Source: Burkholderiaceae bacterium (lineage in GTDB: Bacteria > Pseudomonadota > Gammaproteobacteria > Burkholderiales > Burkholderiaceae). From it: a DNA stretch of 64,000 bases. Below, piece by piece: positions 20,437 through 29,521 of the stretch. The first letter of the stretch is position 1; the number at the start of each line of letters is the position of its first letter. Under the pieces are notes generated by a model. That model made no database searches. It had not been told where the DNA came from and saw nothing but the letters and a program-made list of their open reading frames with translations. Both the position numbers and the translations under genes were made by a program. Location: the NCBI GenBank assembly GCA_947462685.1, contig CANHPL010000001.1, forward strand, positions 225,369 to 289,368. The letters are read 5' to 3'.

Positions 20437-21312
20437 TTAAATGCTTAGTTGTGCTTTTCTTTCTAAAACTCTAATAATAGCGGCATAGTCCAATTGTCCA
20501 TCACCGTCTTGTATTGCTTGTTTCATCCAATCTAGGGTCATTTCAGTTTGTGCTATGGGTGACCCAAACTCCTGTGCAGCTTGATTGATTAAGGATAAAT
20601 CTTTAATCATTTGTTCCACTGTAAATGTCGGTGAAAAATCTCTTTCCCCTAAAGGCTTACCAAGTTGAGCCATTTTGGCTTTCATAATCGGGGAACCAAC
20701 TGCGCTACTCGTAATGACCTCCCACATATCCTGCCAATCTAAATTACCTAGTCTACCAAGTGTCAATCCTTCAGCCAACATCGCACTTGTTTGCGCAATC
20801 ATCAAATTAACAACTAATTTCATTAACCTGGCTTGTTCATGAAGTCCTAAATAGATAACCTTCGGTCCCCAACATGACAGCAATCCATGCGCTTGATCAT
20901 AAATCTCTTTTTTACCTGAAGTTAGTACGGTTAATTGTGCAGCGGTGGCCATATGATTATTCCCTGATACTGCCACTCTTAAATATTCAATATGATTTTC
21001 TTTTAGCCACAACGCTGCCTGACTTGATGCTGAAATGGAAATCGTGCTTGTATCTATGTATATCGTATTTTTGGAGGATTTTTTACTTATTTGTTTTGCA
21101 ATATCTAAAAATGCTGCATCATTAGGCATCGATGTAATGATCCACTCTGCCCAGGTGAAATCTTTGTCATTTCCAGCAGTCAATCCATGTTGTTCTGCAA
21201 GACTAATTTGTTGGGGATTAATATCAATAACTTTTAATTCGTGGCCAGCATTCTTTAAATGGGTTGCCATCGGTAACCCCATTTTTCCAATACCGATGAA
21301 GAGTATATTCAT
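20437..21312 (-). CDS. NAD(P)-dependent beta-hydroxyacid dehydrogenase family protein (second)
   Basis: This 291-residue member of the same superfamily has the Rossmann start MNILFIGIGKMGLPMATHLKNAGH, the motif VAVSGNNHMATAAQLTVL in place of the usual substrate-binding PVSGG, and the catalytic lysine in ARLMKLVVNLMIAQT. It is clearly diverged from its downstream neighbour. It is first in the four-gene operon. Upstream, between it and the MFS gene, sit two 12-bp direct repeats (21348-21375) that may be its operator. Confidence 0.87.
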   Translation of the reverse strand: MNILFIGIGKMGLPMATHLKNAGHELKVIDINPQQISLAEQHGLTAGNDKDFTWAEWIITSMPNDAAFLDIAKQISKKSSKNTIYIDTSTISISASSQAALWLKENHIEYLRVAVSGNNHMATAAQLTVLTSGKKEIYDQAHGLLSCWGPKVIYLGLHEQARLMKLVVNLMIAQTSAMLAEGLTLGRLGNLDWQDMWEVITSSAVGSPIMKAKMAQLGKPLGERDFSPTFTVEQMIKDLSLINQAAQEFGSPIAQTEMTLDWMKQAIQDGDGQLDYAAIIRVLERKAQLSI

Positions 21313-21347
21313 TTTAAGGTCTCTCTTGATTCGTGATTTTTATCACC

Positions 21348-21375
21348 TATAGTTTCTATTTTTTATAGTTTCTAT
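21348..21375. promoter_or_regulatory. Tandem 12-bp repeats TATAGTTTCTAT, candidate operator
   Basis: Two identical copies of TATAGTTTCTAT lie 16 bp apart, centred 40-60 bp upstream of the start of the dehydrogenase-amidohydrolase-Bug operon. Each carries the small palindrome ATAG-TTT-CTAT. The spacing and position fit a regulator site for the minus-strand operon. The regulator is not identified. Confidence 0.4.
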
Positions 21376-21389
21376 ATTTTAAGTGTTTT

Positions 21390-22799
21390 TTATTTAGTTT
21401 TAATTTTTTTACGAATGTCATCGCCTGCATCATGGCTCATTGTTCTTTGTCTGTATAAACCCCAAATGGGTAAAACTAGAACCAATATAAATGACAACCT
21501 AAAATCTGCAATACTCGGCTCGTTCGGATTACCTTGATTAATCAACGTTGCCAAACTTATTGCCAAAGACCCTACTGCAATTCCTAAAGCCATACTCAAT
21601 TGGGTTCCGGTACTTGCCAAGGAGGATGCTGAACCCATCTTGTTTTGTGGCACATCGGCTAGTCCTAATGTGTTAATGGATGTAAATTGCATCGATCTTA
21701 CTAAGCCGTTGATAAATAAAATAATCAAGACCAATGTTATCGGCATTGATGCGGTGATAAATGCGCAGGACATTAATGACAAAATAATTGCAATGCCATT
21801 AATCGTCATCACTTTTTTAAACCCATATTTATTTAGTATGGGTGTTGTAATCGCCTTCATGGCTAAATTACCTATAAAAATACTCATTACAATCAAGCCA
21901 GCCTGAAATGGGTCTATCCCTAATCCAAGTTGTAAATATAAAGGTAATAAAAAAGGAGTTGTATGCAAGGCGATTCTGAATAAATTTCCTGCGATTAATG
22001 TCGACTCGAATGTCGGAATTTTTAATAACGATAGATCTATCATGGGGTGTTCAACCTTCCTGAAATGCTGAATTGCCAGAAAGCCCATCACCATTCCTAG
22101 CACTAAAAATGCCAAGATAAATTGTATATCTTCTCTAATATGTCGACAAAGTTCAATTGCATAAATTAAACTAGATAAAGCTAAGCCGCTGAGGAAAAAG
22201 CCCTTGATATCCAATGGTAACTTTTTAACCTCATCATTACCTTTAATTAATATCAAACTTAAGATGATTCCTACTATTCCGATGGGAACATTGATAAAAA
22301 AAATCCAATGCCAACTAGCATACGTCGTAAATAGTCCACCTATTGCGGGACCTACAACAGGCCCAATTAATGCTGGCCAAGTAATTAATCCGATTGCAGG
22401 AATGATGTCTTCTTTCGGGGTATTTTTTAAGACGATTATCCTACCCACTGGCACCATTAATGCGCCGCCCACCCCTTGTAAAACTCTTGAAAAAATAAAA
22501 AAATTGAGGCTTTCACTAATTCCGCACAGTATAGATGCCCCCGTAAATATGGCAATTGCAAGCGTAAATATTCTACGAGCCCCAAACCGATCAGCTAACC
22601 ATCCACTAATTGGAATCATGACTGCTAGGGTTAATAAATATGCTGTAATACCTACACCTACATCTACCGCAAATACTTTAAAATCAAGTGCCATCATTGG
22701 TAAGGCCGTTGCAATGACTGTGCTGTCCAATGTTTCCATAAAAAATGTTGTTGCCACTAGGTAAAGTAAATAATTATTTTTCTTTGCTTGCATATACAT
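21390..22799 (-). CDS. MFS drug efflux transporter, DHA2 (EmrB/QacA) family
   Basis: This 14-helix proton-driven multidrug exporter has 469 residues. The DHA2 motif D1 is seen in ETLDSTVIATALPMMALDF (helix 1), motif A in GWLADRFGARRIF, and motif C in WPALIGPVVGPAIGGLF (helix 5). It lies directly after an ArsR-type regulator gene with no spacer (22799/22800). Regulator and pump thus form a two-gene operon, and the regulator probably represses its own transcription until an inducer appears. The substrate is unknown. No membrane-fusion partner lies nearby. Confidence 0.9.
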   Translation of the reverse strand: MYMQAKKNNYLLYLVATTFFMETLDSTVIATALPMMALDFKVFAVDVGVGITAYLLTLAVMIPISGWLADRFGARRIFTLAIAIFTGASILCGISESLNFFIFSRVLQGVGGALMVPVGRIIVLKNTPKEDIIPAIGLITWPALIGPVVGPAIGGLFTTYASWHWIFFINVPIGIVGIILSLILIKGNDEVKKLPLDIKGFFLSGLALSSLIYAIELCRHIREDIQFILAFLVLGMVMGFLAIQHFRKVEHPMIDLSLLKIPTFESTLIAGNLFRIALHTTPFLLPLYLQLGLGIDPFQAGLIVMSIFIGNLAMKAITTPILNKYGFKKVMTINGIAIILSLMSCAFITASMPITLVLIILFINGLVRSMQFTSINTLGLADVPQNKMGSASSLASTGTQLSMALGIAVGSLAISLATLINQGNPNEPSIADFRLSFILVLVLPIWGLYRQRTMSHDAGDDIRKKIKTK

Positions 22800-23177
22800 T
22801 TATTCTTTGGTCAGTTGCTCTTTTAGGACTTTTATAGATAGTTGTGGTTTTATTTTTATTCTTGGCTTGGTAATGATAGCGTTATTTAGAGTTACTTTAT
22901 TTTCATTTAGTCGAATCAGTTCTGAGCTAACATTTCCCAGCGTAATTTCATTGCAGTGATAAAACAAGCGCGTACCCTTTCTTACAACCCATACTAGATT
23001 TGCAATTTGTAACTGTTTTAAATGGAAACTTAGGGTTGCATGAGGTATTTCTACTTTCAACATTATTTCTTGCGGTCTTAAACCAGCATCACCACTATGA
23101 ACAATGAGATTAAATATTTGTAACCGTATGGGATGGCTTAAACCTAAAAATGCTAGGGAGGCTTTTTCTATTTCCAT
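22800..23177 (-). CDS. ArsR-family winged-helix transcriptional regulator
   Basis: The 125 residues carry the ArsR winged-helix pattern: LAFLGLSHPIRLQIFNLIVHSG, RPQEIMLKVEIPHATLSFHLKQLQIANLV (recognition helix) and RKGTRLFYHCN (wing). The canonical CVC metal site is not present (LKVEI occupies that place), so arsenic sensing is unlikely. The direct abutment with the MFS gene points to control of that efflux pump. The C-terminal basic tail is unremarkable. The AT-rich 175 bp upstream should contain its promoter and autorepression site. Confidence 0.88.
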   Translation of the reverse strand: MEIEKASLAFLGLSHPIRLQIFNLIVHSGDAGLRPQEIMLKVEIPHATLSFHLKQLQIANLVWVVRKGTRLFYHCNEITLGNVSSELIRLNENKVTLNNAIITKPRIKIKPQLSIKVLKEQLTKE

Positions 23178-23352
23178 ATTTCCAATTATATCGAATTATT
23201 ATAGTTCATTGTTTTTAATAATATTTCGCATAATGGGTGGTTTTTTAATTAATAAAATGTTATTCTTTAAGATGATCACAATCCTGTGCCCACCATTGGG
23301 TTCTTATTTGAGCATTGCTCCCGTAAAAAATCATTTATTTGGGGAGTAATCC

Positions 23353-23574
23353 ATGGCTACAGGCCAAAATCAAAAAAATCGTAAAAACAATTCTTTGCTC
23401 ACGAAAACCGGCAAAGCAAGATTAGGTCCACTTAATTTAAATCAATTAGGTGCAATGCTTGAGAAATCAACAAAACCTAAAGAGCAAGCAAAAATTAAAA
23501 GGGCAATGGCCAAACGTCCTCCGGCTAATCCGGCTAAACAAGAAGGGGCTTCATCGGAGTCGATCGCTGAGTAA
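23353..23574 (+). CDS. Small basic conserved hypothetical protein
   Basis: This 73-residue lysine/asparagine-rich protein contains KNNSLLTKTGKARLGPLNLNQLGAMLEKSTKPKEQAKI and a low-complexity tail. The start has GGGGAG seven bases upstream, which supports expression. The TGKARLGPLNLNQL segment resembles a short conserved protein that I associate with Polynucleobacter-type genomes, but no function is known. A second small gene follows after 13 bp. Confidence 0.65.
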   Translation: MATGQNQKNRKNNSLLTKTGKARLGPLNLNQLGAMLEKSTKPKEQAKIKRAMAKRPPANPAKQEGASSESIAE

Positions 23575-23587
23575 TTGATCTTTACTC

Positions 23588-23779
23588 ATGAGAAAAGTCA
23601 TTGACCTATATAAAAAGTCTGCAAAAGATCAACTTTTGTGGACTTATATTATCAATCTAGGGCAAGATGGCTCCCACCCAAGTCTTTTAGACTTTAAAGA
23701 AGAGGCTCTGCGCTTGGCGACTCTTGATAATCTCGGCAATGAACAATCTCTCATCATTAAAATTAGAGACCGTGACTGA
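23588..23779 (+). CDS. Small hypothetical protein
   Basis: This 63-residue product contains MRKVIDLYKKSAKDQLLW and LLDFKEEALRLATLDNLG. It has an amphipathic-helix character and no signal peptide. Codon use and composition look genuine, but there is no good Shine-Dalgarno sequence. Its position 13 bp after another small gene suggests cotranscription. A hairpin without a T-run (23782-23807) follows. Confidence 0.5.
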   Translation: MRKVIDLYKKSAKDQLLWTYIINLGQDGSHPSLLDFKEEALRLATLDNLGNEQSLIIKIRDRD

Positions 23780-23781
23780 CT

Positions 23782-23807
23782 GCTGGGCGACGAGTTCATC
23801 ACCCAGC
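23782..23807. terminator. Hairpin between convergent genes
   Basis: An interrupted stem GCTGGG-GA-GA / TC-TC-CCCAGC lies between the convergent small gene and the EamA gene. There is no T-run on either side, so intrinsic termination is uncertain. Confidence 0.35.
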
Positions 23808-23824
23808 TAAATCAAGGGTATTTC

Positions 23825-24712
23825 TCACTGTTTTGTTTGTTCAACCCGCTTGACTAACATTTGTTTTCCTAAAAAAACAGAAAACACCACTAAGGCTGCA
23901 AAAATAAAGTTGATAGCCTCAAGCTTTTCTGAAAGCAAAATGTTGGCACAAATTAATGTGATGAATGGCTGTGTAAGTTGCACTTGACTCACCCTAGATA
24001 TACCTCCCAAAGATAAGCCTTCATACCAAAAGAAGAAGCCGATATACATTGAGAACAAGCCTAAAAATAAAAGTGATTGCCAATACATCGATGGGGCTTC
24101 TAAGTAATTTGGCTGAAAAGTAATATACGTGACTGCAGCGTTAATTGGTAAAGCTATCACGACCGCCCAGGAAATTACAAGTTTAGGACTCATGAATCTA
24201 GAAAGTTCTGCTCCTTCGGCATAGCCCAAGGCGGAAAAAATGGTTGCAGTCATTAGCAGAAAATCCATATAAGAGAATGACCCGGACCCTTGAATCAACG
24301 CATAGGTCAAAACCAATCCCGTACCTAATAATGAAGCAAACCAAAATCCTTTTGACGGTCTTTCTTTATGCCTCACCACTCCAAACACTGTCGTTAATAA
24401 AGGCATAAACCCAAGAATAATACCTCCATGAGAAGAGCTTCCATTTGCCATCGCTAACGTCATTAAGTACGGAAAGCAAATAACAATACCAATAATAATT
24501 AAAAATATCCTGCGCAAAATAGTCCATGATGGAATGGGGGATTTTGTGATGAGTATGTATCCTAAGCCAGCGATTCCAGCGATTAGCGCTCTTCCAAATG
24601 AAACAAAGGCGGGATTAAAAACTTCTACGGCTAATTTACTGACGGGTAAAGTCAACGCAAAAACACATACGCCCACCAGACCAATCAACATACCTTTGGT
24701 TTCATTTTTCAC
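23825..24712 (-). CDS. EamA/DMT superfamily permease
   Basis: This 295-residue ten-helix drug/metabolite transporter has two EamA repeats. The first runs from GMLIGLVGVCVFALTLPVSKLAVEVFNPAFVSFGRALIAG, and the second contains FFFWYEGLSLGGISRVSQVQLTQPFITLICANILL. The second is the typical C-terminal EamA motif (proline and glutamine in helix 9). Substrates in this superfamily range from amino acids to nucleotide precursors and cannot be read from sequence. It is monocistronic, convergent with the small genes on its left. Confidence 0.88.
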   Translation of the reverse strand: MKNETKGMLIGLVGVCVFALTLPVSKLAVEVFNPAFVSFGRALIAGIAGLGYILITKSPIPSWTILRRIFLIIIGIVICFPYLMTLAMANGSSSHGGIILGFMPLLTTVFGVVRHKERPSKGFWFASLLGTGLVLTYALIQGSGSFSYMDFLLMTATIFSALGYAEGAELSRFMSPKLVISWAVVIALPINAAVTYITFQPNYLEAPSMYWQSLLFLGLFSMYIGFFFWYEGLSLGGISRVSQVQLTQPFITLICANILLSEKLEAINFIFAALVVFSVFLGKQMLVKRVEQTKQ

Positions 24713-24886
24713 TTGAATTGTATTATTCTTTCAACATATTTGAGTACACATGATTGGCATTAATAGACTCTATTTTGACAGAATTAAAATAGTCCCCGTG
24801 ATTCGCTAGCAAGAAACTCACTTAAGTTTTGTTTTTTATCAGAATTAGCATATGATTGCATAACTTCACCCTACTTCTAACTATCT

Positions 24887-25648
24887 TTGCTATTACTTAA
24901 ACTTATCACAGTTCCACTATTTATTGCCCTAATTAGTTTTGTCGGGAAAAAATGGGGCTCTGAAATTGCTGGCACTCTTGGTGCATTTCCTGTGGTTGCT
25001 GGTCCTATTCTATTTTTTTTAACTGTAGAGCAGGGTTTGAGTTTTGGTGCAAACGCAAGTATTTTTGTCATTTATGGGTCTGTCAGTCTTTTGATCTTTG
25101 GATTTATATATGCTTGGGCCTGTCAATTTTTAAGTTATCTACCATGCCTCTTCATTTCCTTGATAGCTTGGTTTTTGAGTGCATTTGTGCTTTCGTTATG
25201 CCCCAAAGATTTATTTTTTTCAACGGCACTTTCAGTTTGCCTACTTTTTGTTATTCCATACCTTTTGCCTAAAAGCAATATTCAAAACAAGACACTACCC
25301 GGTTTAAAAGATCTGCCAATTCGTATGATTGTAGGTATGCTCTTAACAATTTCTATTACTTCCCTTGCTCATCAACTGGGCGCTATATGGAGTGGCATAC
25401 TGGCCGTATTTCCGGTTGTGACTTTAGTTTTAGTCGTTTTTTCACATCGCTCTCATGGTCAAAACCATGTTATTCAAGTATTTAAGGGCTTATCTAGAGG
25501 TGTATATTCCTTTGTAGCCTATTTTGTAATCTATGCGTTATATATTGAGCATCTAGGTCTTTGGCAAACTCTTTTAGCAAGCTTTAGCGGTAGCCTATTG
25601 GTGCAACTTGTCCTTCGAATGAAGTTTATACGCACTAAAACGATTTAA
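24887..25648 (+). CDS. Polytopic membrane protein with internal duplication
   Basis: This 253-residue integral membrane protein of about eight helices was not assigned to a named family. Two related motifs suggest an internal repeat: GKKWGSEIAGTLGAFPVVAG near residue 20 and AHQLGAIWSGILAVFPVVTL near 165. The start is TTG; an in-frame TAA lies 6 bp upstream and no nearby ATG preserves the first repeat. It is probably a small-molecule permease, by inference from topology only. It is divergent from the EamA gene with about 170 bp between. Confidence 0.7.
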   Translation: MLLLKLITVPLFIALISFVGKKWGSEIAGTLGAFPVVAGPILFFLTVEQGLSFGANASIFVIYGSVSLLIFGFIYAWACQFLSYLPCLFISLIAWFLSAFVLSLCPKDLFFSTALSVCLLFVIPYLLPKSNIQNKTLPGLKDLPIRMIVGMLLTISITSLAHQLGAIWSGILAVFPVVTLVLVVFSHRSHGQNHVIQVFKGLSRGVYSFVAYFVIYALYIEHLGLWQTLLASFSGSLLVQLVLRMKFIRTKTI

Positions 25649-25687
25649 TCTAAAAGTTCTTTTTTATCTTATTCAACTTTTACATGC

Positions 25688-27070
25688 TCAATTAGGGGCA
25701 TTACTCTTGGTGTTTAACATTTGTTGCAAATTGATATCCCGACTAAATTGTCTTGCCGTTTCTTGATAACCCTGAACAGTTAAATGTATTAAATCTTTTG
25801 CCATCAGTGGCGGGGATTGTTTAATCCATGTATAAGCCCCTCCAGGGCCGCCCATGGCATCTTGCCAACTCCAACTCGAACAAGAGAACTCTTTACCCAC
25901 TTGTCCTTGGATTTGAGTAATCTCCTGATGGATCTTTGAGTACATTAAAAAATTAGGCATGGGAGCGGGTTTAACCAATTTTTTCTTATCTTTAGTATAG
26001 GTTCTTTTATACCAAACTCCTCGATCCGTTGGTCCCATTAATAAGCAACTGGATTGTGGATAAATACTACGGAAATTTTTTAAAGACTCTCTCAATAAAT
26101 TAGCATACGTATTTCCGTCAAAAGGTAAATGACTACCTTCGTTCGTGCCATATTCCAAAATAACTAAATCGTAATTTTGAGGAGCTTGTAGATTTTTTAC
26201 ATAATCTTTTTGAATACTTTGTAATCCTTTTACTGTCGCGCTTGGAATGCCAAAGGTATCTAAGAACACTTTTGGAGTAGCATCATACTGGGGTATAAAA
26301 CCATCGATAGAAATTGCTCCTTCAATTAAACGAATTTTGACGACTCCAAATAAACGCTCTCCTTGAATTTGTAAATTGCTGCCATTGACATTTTGAATGT
26401 CAAAAATTTCTTCAGCGCGATTATCTACCTGTATACCAATTTTTGCAGTAGTTTGAATTGTCTTAGAAAATAAAATGGTCAATTTTTGAAGCGAATTTGA
26501 TTGATTATTTTTCGAACGGAAATCGATCCATAAATAACTTTCTGGATTATTGGAGTTGAGCTTGAGTAATGCTGGCCCATAAAACTCTTGATTAACTCCA
26601 GTGTAAGAATAATTAAACTTCCAATTGGGGCTTTGACAATATTTTCTAATCGGCAACCGAACTCCAGACCTTCCCATGGACGGTGGAATAAAACTAGGCA
26701 ATGCAGTATCTGGATCTAACCCAATGGTCCTAATTAGCTCTTCGGAGAAAAAATGAGCTGCGGTATGACTGTCTCCCCATATTCCAATTTTATATGGCGT
26801 CCCATCTGAGTGCATCGGCAACCTCATTTGTACTTGATTCGAATTTGGTATTGAATTTTTTCGGATAACGTCCAATAACTCCTCCTCAGGAAGAGAATAA
26901 ACTTCCTCAAAGTCAGAGTTATTTAGATTTACAGGTGTTGTTGTTTTTTTTAGGATTGGACAAACAAGGTCTAGGCTTTGGCTTAATCCTTGAATGTTCA
27001 TCACATTTTGGGCATGTATTTGAGAGCTAGTACATATGACTAACCCACATATAAAAAATTTAAATTTCAC
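25688..27070 (-). CDS. Exported SGNH-type (GDSL-like) hydrolase/acyltransferase
   Basis: This 460-residue protein has a signal peptide (MKFKFFICGLVICTSSQIHAQ). The SGNH blocks are visible: block I GIWGDSHTAAHFFSEE (the nucleophile in GDS), block III VILEYGTNEGSHL, and block V KDLIHLTVQGYQ (D/H). It is the last gene of a three-gene operon with an MBOAT acyltransferase and a DUF459-like SGNH protein, overlapping the upstream gene by 4 bp (ATGA). It probably transfers or removes acetyl groups on an exported polysaccharide in the periplasm. AlgX/AlgJ-like is the closest functional analogy. Confidence 0.78.
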   Translation of the reverse strand: MKFKFFICGLVICTSSQIHAQNVMNIQGLSQSLDLVCPILKKTTTPVNLNNSDFEEVYSLPEEELLDVIRKNSIPNSNQVQMRLPMHSDGTPYKIGIWGDSHTAAHFFSEELIRTIGLDPDTALPSFIPPSMGRSGVRLPIRKYCQSPNWKFNYSYTGVNQEFYGPALLKLNSNNPESYLWIDFRSKNNQSNSLQKLTILFSKTIQTTAKIGIQVDNRAEEIFDIQNVNGSNLQIQGERLFGVVKIRLIEGAISIDGFIPQYDATPKVFLDTFGIPSATVKGLQSIQKDYVKNLQAPQNYDLVILEYGTNEGSHLPFDGNTYANLLRESLKNFRSIYPQSSCLLMGPTDRGVWYKRTYTKDKKKLVKPAPMPNFLMYSKIHQEITQIQGQVGKEFSCSSWSWQDAMGGPGGAYTWIKQSPPLMAKDLIHLTVQGYQETARQFSRDINLQQMLNTKSNAPN

Positions 27071-28107
27071 TCTTGATCCAATTGTTGAACTGCTAAAACA
27101 ACTTGTTGACTAATTAATCGTAACGCAGTTGGTGTGAAATGAATACCGTCACTTCCGCGCATGAGTACATCTCCCTTTGCAGGATCCTTGATATAAGCTC
27201 TATAGGGTTGATCAAGTGGTCCAACAAGAACATCTGTTGGTACATATTGATAACTGTATTTTTGCATTACATTTTTAAATACTCTATTTTGAATCACGGC
27301 TCCAGTACGAAGTCTTTCTTCACCCATATTAGGTAATCCAACCCAAATGATATGAGCTTGATTATCTTTAGCAAACTTTAATACGTCCTCTACCCTTTGA
27401 CGATATAGATCTTCCCACTCTATTGAAGGAAATTTATAGACTTTTTTATTTTCGTAAATATCCCATGGGTCGTTCGGTCCTAAAAAAATAATCACTAATT
27501 TATAGTTTTCTTTTGCGATACCGTCTTTAATTTTGGCTGGCCAATCAAAATACCTTTTAACGGTTAACCCTGTACTTTGTTTACTTAAATCAACTAAATT
27601 TGCCTTTGGGTAGTTTTTTTTCAAGGCATGAATTGCAATCGGCGCCACTCCTTGCATCATAGAATCACCGGCAAACATAACCTTAACATTACCTGACTTC
27701 AGAGGGAGGGCTGGCGTTTTAGTCTCTTCTTTAGTGGCTAGATTTACATCATCAACATTATTTTTTAAATAGGCTGGTTGAGTTTCATCTAAGTCATTTA
27801 TACTGGCCTTCATTTCTTCAGATTTCACTAACGCTGGTGCAGTAAGACTGGAAGAACCTGAATCCTTTATAGCTGTCTTTTGTTCAATCGTCGTTATGTT
27901 CATACGATTAAACTCGGGCTCTTTACGCTCTGTAACGCCTAATATCTCTTTCATCCGAATTGATGGTATCAACACTTTTTCTGGAATATATTGAGTAAGA
28001 TAAAAATGAAATCTCGAGGCTAGATATTGATCAAGTGAGTCTAGCCATAAAAACGTGTTGATTGCCACAATCACGAAAAACCAAGGAAGTAATTTTCTAG
28101 ATTGCAT
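27067..28107 (-). CDS. DUF459-type SGNH/GDSL protein, membrane-anchored
   Basis: This 346-residue protein has one N-terminal membrane helix (LLPWFFVIVAINTFLWL), a polar linker of about 90 residues, and an SGNH domain. Block I is VMFAGDSMMQGVAP, block III has IIFLGPNDPWDIYENKK, and block V GSDGIHFTPTAL. The start MQSRKLLPW at 28107 is preferred; a longer frame would begin within the MBOAT gene. AGG lies 7 bases upstream. It sits 1 bp after the MBOAT stop and overlaps the next SGNH gene by ATGA, so all three are translationally linked. Confidence 0.82.
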   Translation of the reverse strand: MQSRKLLPWFFVIVAINTFLWLDSLDQYLASRFHFYLTQYIPEKVLIPSIRMKEILGVTERKEPEFNRMNITTIEQKTAIKDSGSSSLTAPALVKSEEMKASINDLDETQPAYLKNNVDDVNLATKEETKTPALPLKSGNVKVMFAGDSMMQGVAPIAIHALKKNYPKANLVDLSKQSTGLTVKRYFDWPAKIKDGIAKENYKLVIIFLGPNDPWDIYENKKVYKFPSIEWEDLYRQRVEDVLKFAKDNQAHIIWVGLPNMGEERLRTGAVIQNRVFKNVMQKYSYQYVPTDVLVGPLDQPYRAYIKDPAKGDVLMRGSDGIHFTPTALRLISQQVVLAVQQLDQE

Positions 28108-28108
28108 A

Positions 28109-29521
28109 TTAAAACCTATAGTAAATAAATCCTGGAATACCACTTGGCCCTGCTAATATGGTCCAGTAAACAATTACCGTTATAACTATAAATAAACGCC
28201 ACCCCCAATACTGCTTGATTTTCATTATGATCCAATTTTCGATAGGCGCAGCTTGAAAACTTAATTTATAAAATAGTATGGTTAAAACTATAAGTTCTAT
28301 GTGCGCAAGTGTCAATTTACCCGAAATATTAGAAAATTGTCTCAATAATTCAAATGCTTGATGGGTATTTTCTGATCGAAAAAATATCCATGCAAAACAT
28401 ATAAATAGGATTGTTAATGCCCTAGATAAAAAACTGTTTAAATAAATTTTTAATTGGTGCTGGTTGATGTTTGAAAATACCACCCCTAGTGCATGCAAGA
28501 CACCCCAAATCAAAAAAGTTAAGCTTGCTCCATGCCATATTCCACTGAGTGTCATTGCAATAAAAATATTGATTTGGGTTTTGGTAAAGTCCCCCTGATT
28601 TCCGCCCAAAGGAATATATATGTAGTCTCTAATAAAAGTCGATAACGAAATATGCCAGCGTTTCCAAAAATCTTGTAAATTTTTTGCCAAATAAGGTTGC
28701 CGAAAGTTTAAAGGTATTTGATAACCCAATAAATAGCCCAGTCCTGTTACAAGTAATGTATATCCAGAAAAATCAAAAAAGATTTGTAATGCATATGCCC
28801 ACGTGCCAGTCGTTGCTGTTATCAAATTTTGTTTGTCCGGATAAGCAAATACGTCATCCACAAATGTCGTGGCAAGCCAATGCGAAAGAACCATCTTTTG
28901 AAAAAGTCCCAACAAGATAAAATAAATTGCTTTTTCTACCTGAATAGCATGGCCAGTATGAGGTCCGTAAAGTTGTACAAAAAAATCTTTTGCTCTGAAT
29001 ATTGGTCCTGCAAATAATGTAGGCCAAAAGGCTAAAAATAGAAGAACTTGCCCAAAATTAATTTGCTTTTTTATGTCTTGAGATTCACTTTCAGATTGCC
29101 AGACCAAATATGTGATTGCCTGAAATGTAAAAAAGGATATTCCAGCGGGTGCCAATAATTCAATAAATGGTAGGTGGTACACAACGCCCATTGCGTTGAA
29201 TACTTCCTTTAAAATTTCCCGCGTAAATTCATAGTATTTCGTTATTAAAAGCAGGCTTACGCTAAGGCAAATCGCAATGCTGAATTTCAAATTATTACTA
29301 TTTTGTATAGATTTTTCTGTACTTATCCACTTACCCATTATCCATATGATTGTGCTGTAGACCAATAATATAGCGGTAAATTTAATCGACCAACTTGCAT
29401 ACAAGAGGTAACTAGTCAGTGTCAAGAAATAAGTTTGAATTGTTTTATGTGTCTGCAAATACCAATATATGCCGAAAAATATCAGCGAAAGGTAAACGAA
29501 CTCAGGACTTATAAAACTCAT
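28109..29521 (-). CDS. MBOAT family O-acyltransferase (AlgI-like)
   Basis: This membrane-bound O-acyltransferase moves an acyl (usually acetyl) group from the cytoplasm to the periplasm for polysaccharide modification. The 470 residues have about eleven helices. MBOAT/AlgI signatures are LQDFWKRWHISLSTFIRDYIYIPLGG, with the conserved Trp-His, and the catalytic histidine in LSGIWHGASLTFLIWGVLHAL. It is first of three genes with two SGNH proteins, the organisation seen in alginate, cellulose and peptidoglycan O-acetylation systems. No polysaccharide synthase or epimerase lies in the window, so the target polymer is unknown. Confidence 0.9.
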   Translation of the reverse strand: MSFISPEFVYLSLIFFGIYWYLQTHKTIQTYFLTLTSYLLYASWSIKFTAILLVYSTIIWIMGKWISTEKSIQNSNNLKFSIAICLSVSLLLITKYYEFTREILKEVFNAMGVVYHLPFIELLAPAGISFFTFQAITYLVWQSESESQDIKKQINFGQVLLFLAFWPTLFAGPIFRAKDFFVQLYGPHTGHAIQVEKAIYFILLGLFQKMVLSHWLATTFVDDVFAYPDKQNLITATTGTWAYALQIFFDFSGYTLLVTGLGYLLGYQIPLNFRQPYLAKNLQDFWKRWHISLSTFIRDYIYIPLGGNQGDFTKTQINIFIAMTLSGIWHGASLTFLIWGVLHALGVVFSNINQHQLKIYLNSFLSRALTILFICFAWIFFRSENTHQAFELLRQFSNISGKLTLAHIELIVLTILFYKLSFQAAPIENWIIMKIKQYWGWRLFIVITVIVYWTILAGPSGIPGFIYYRF

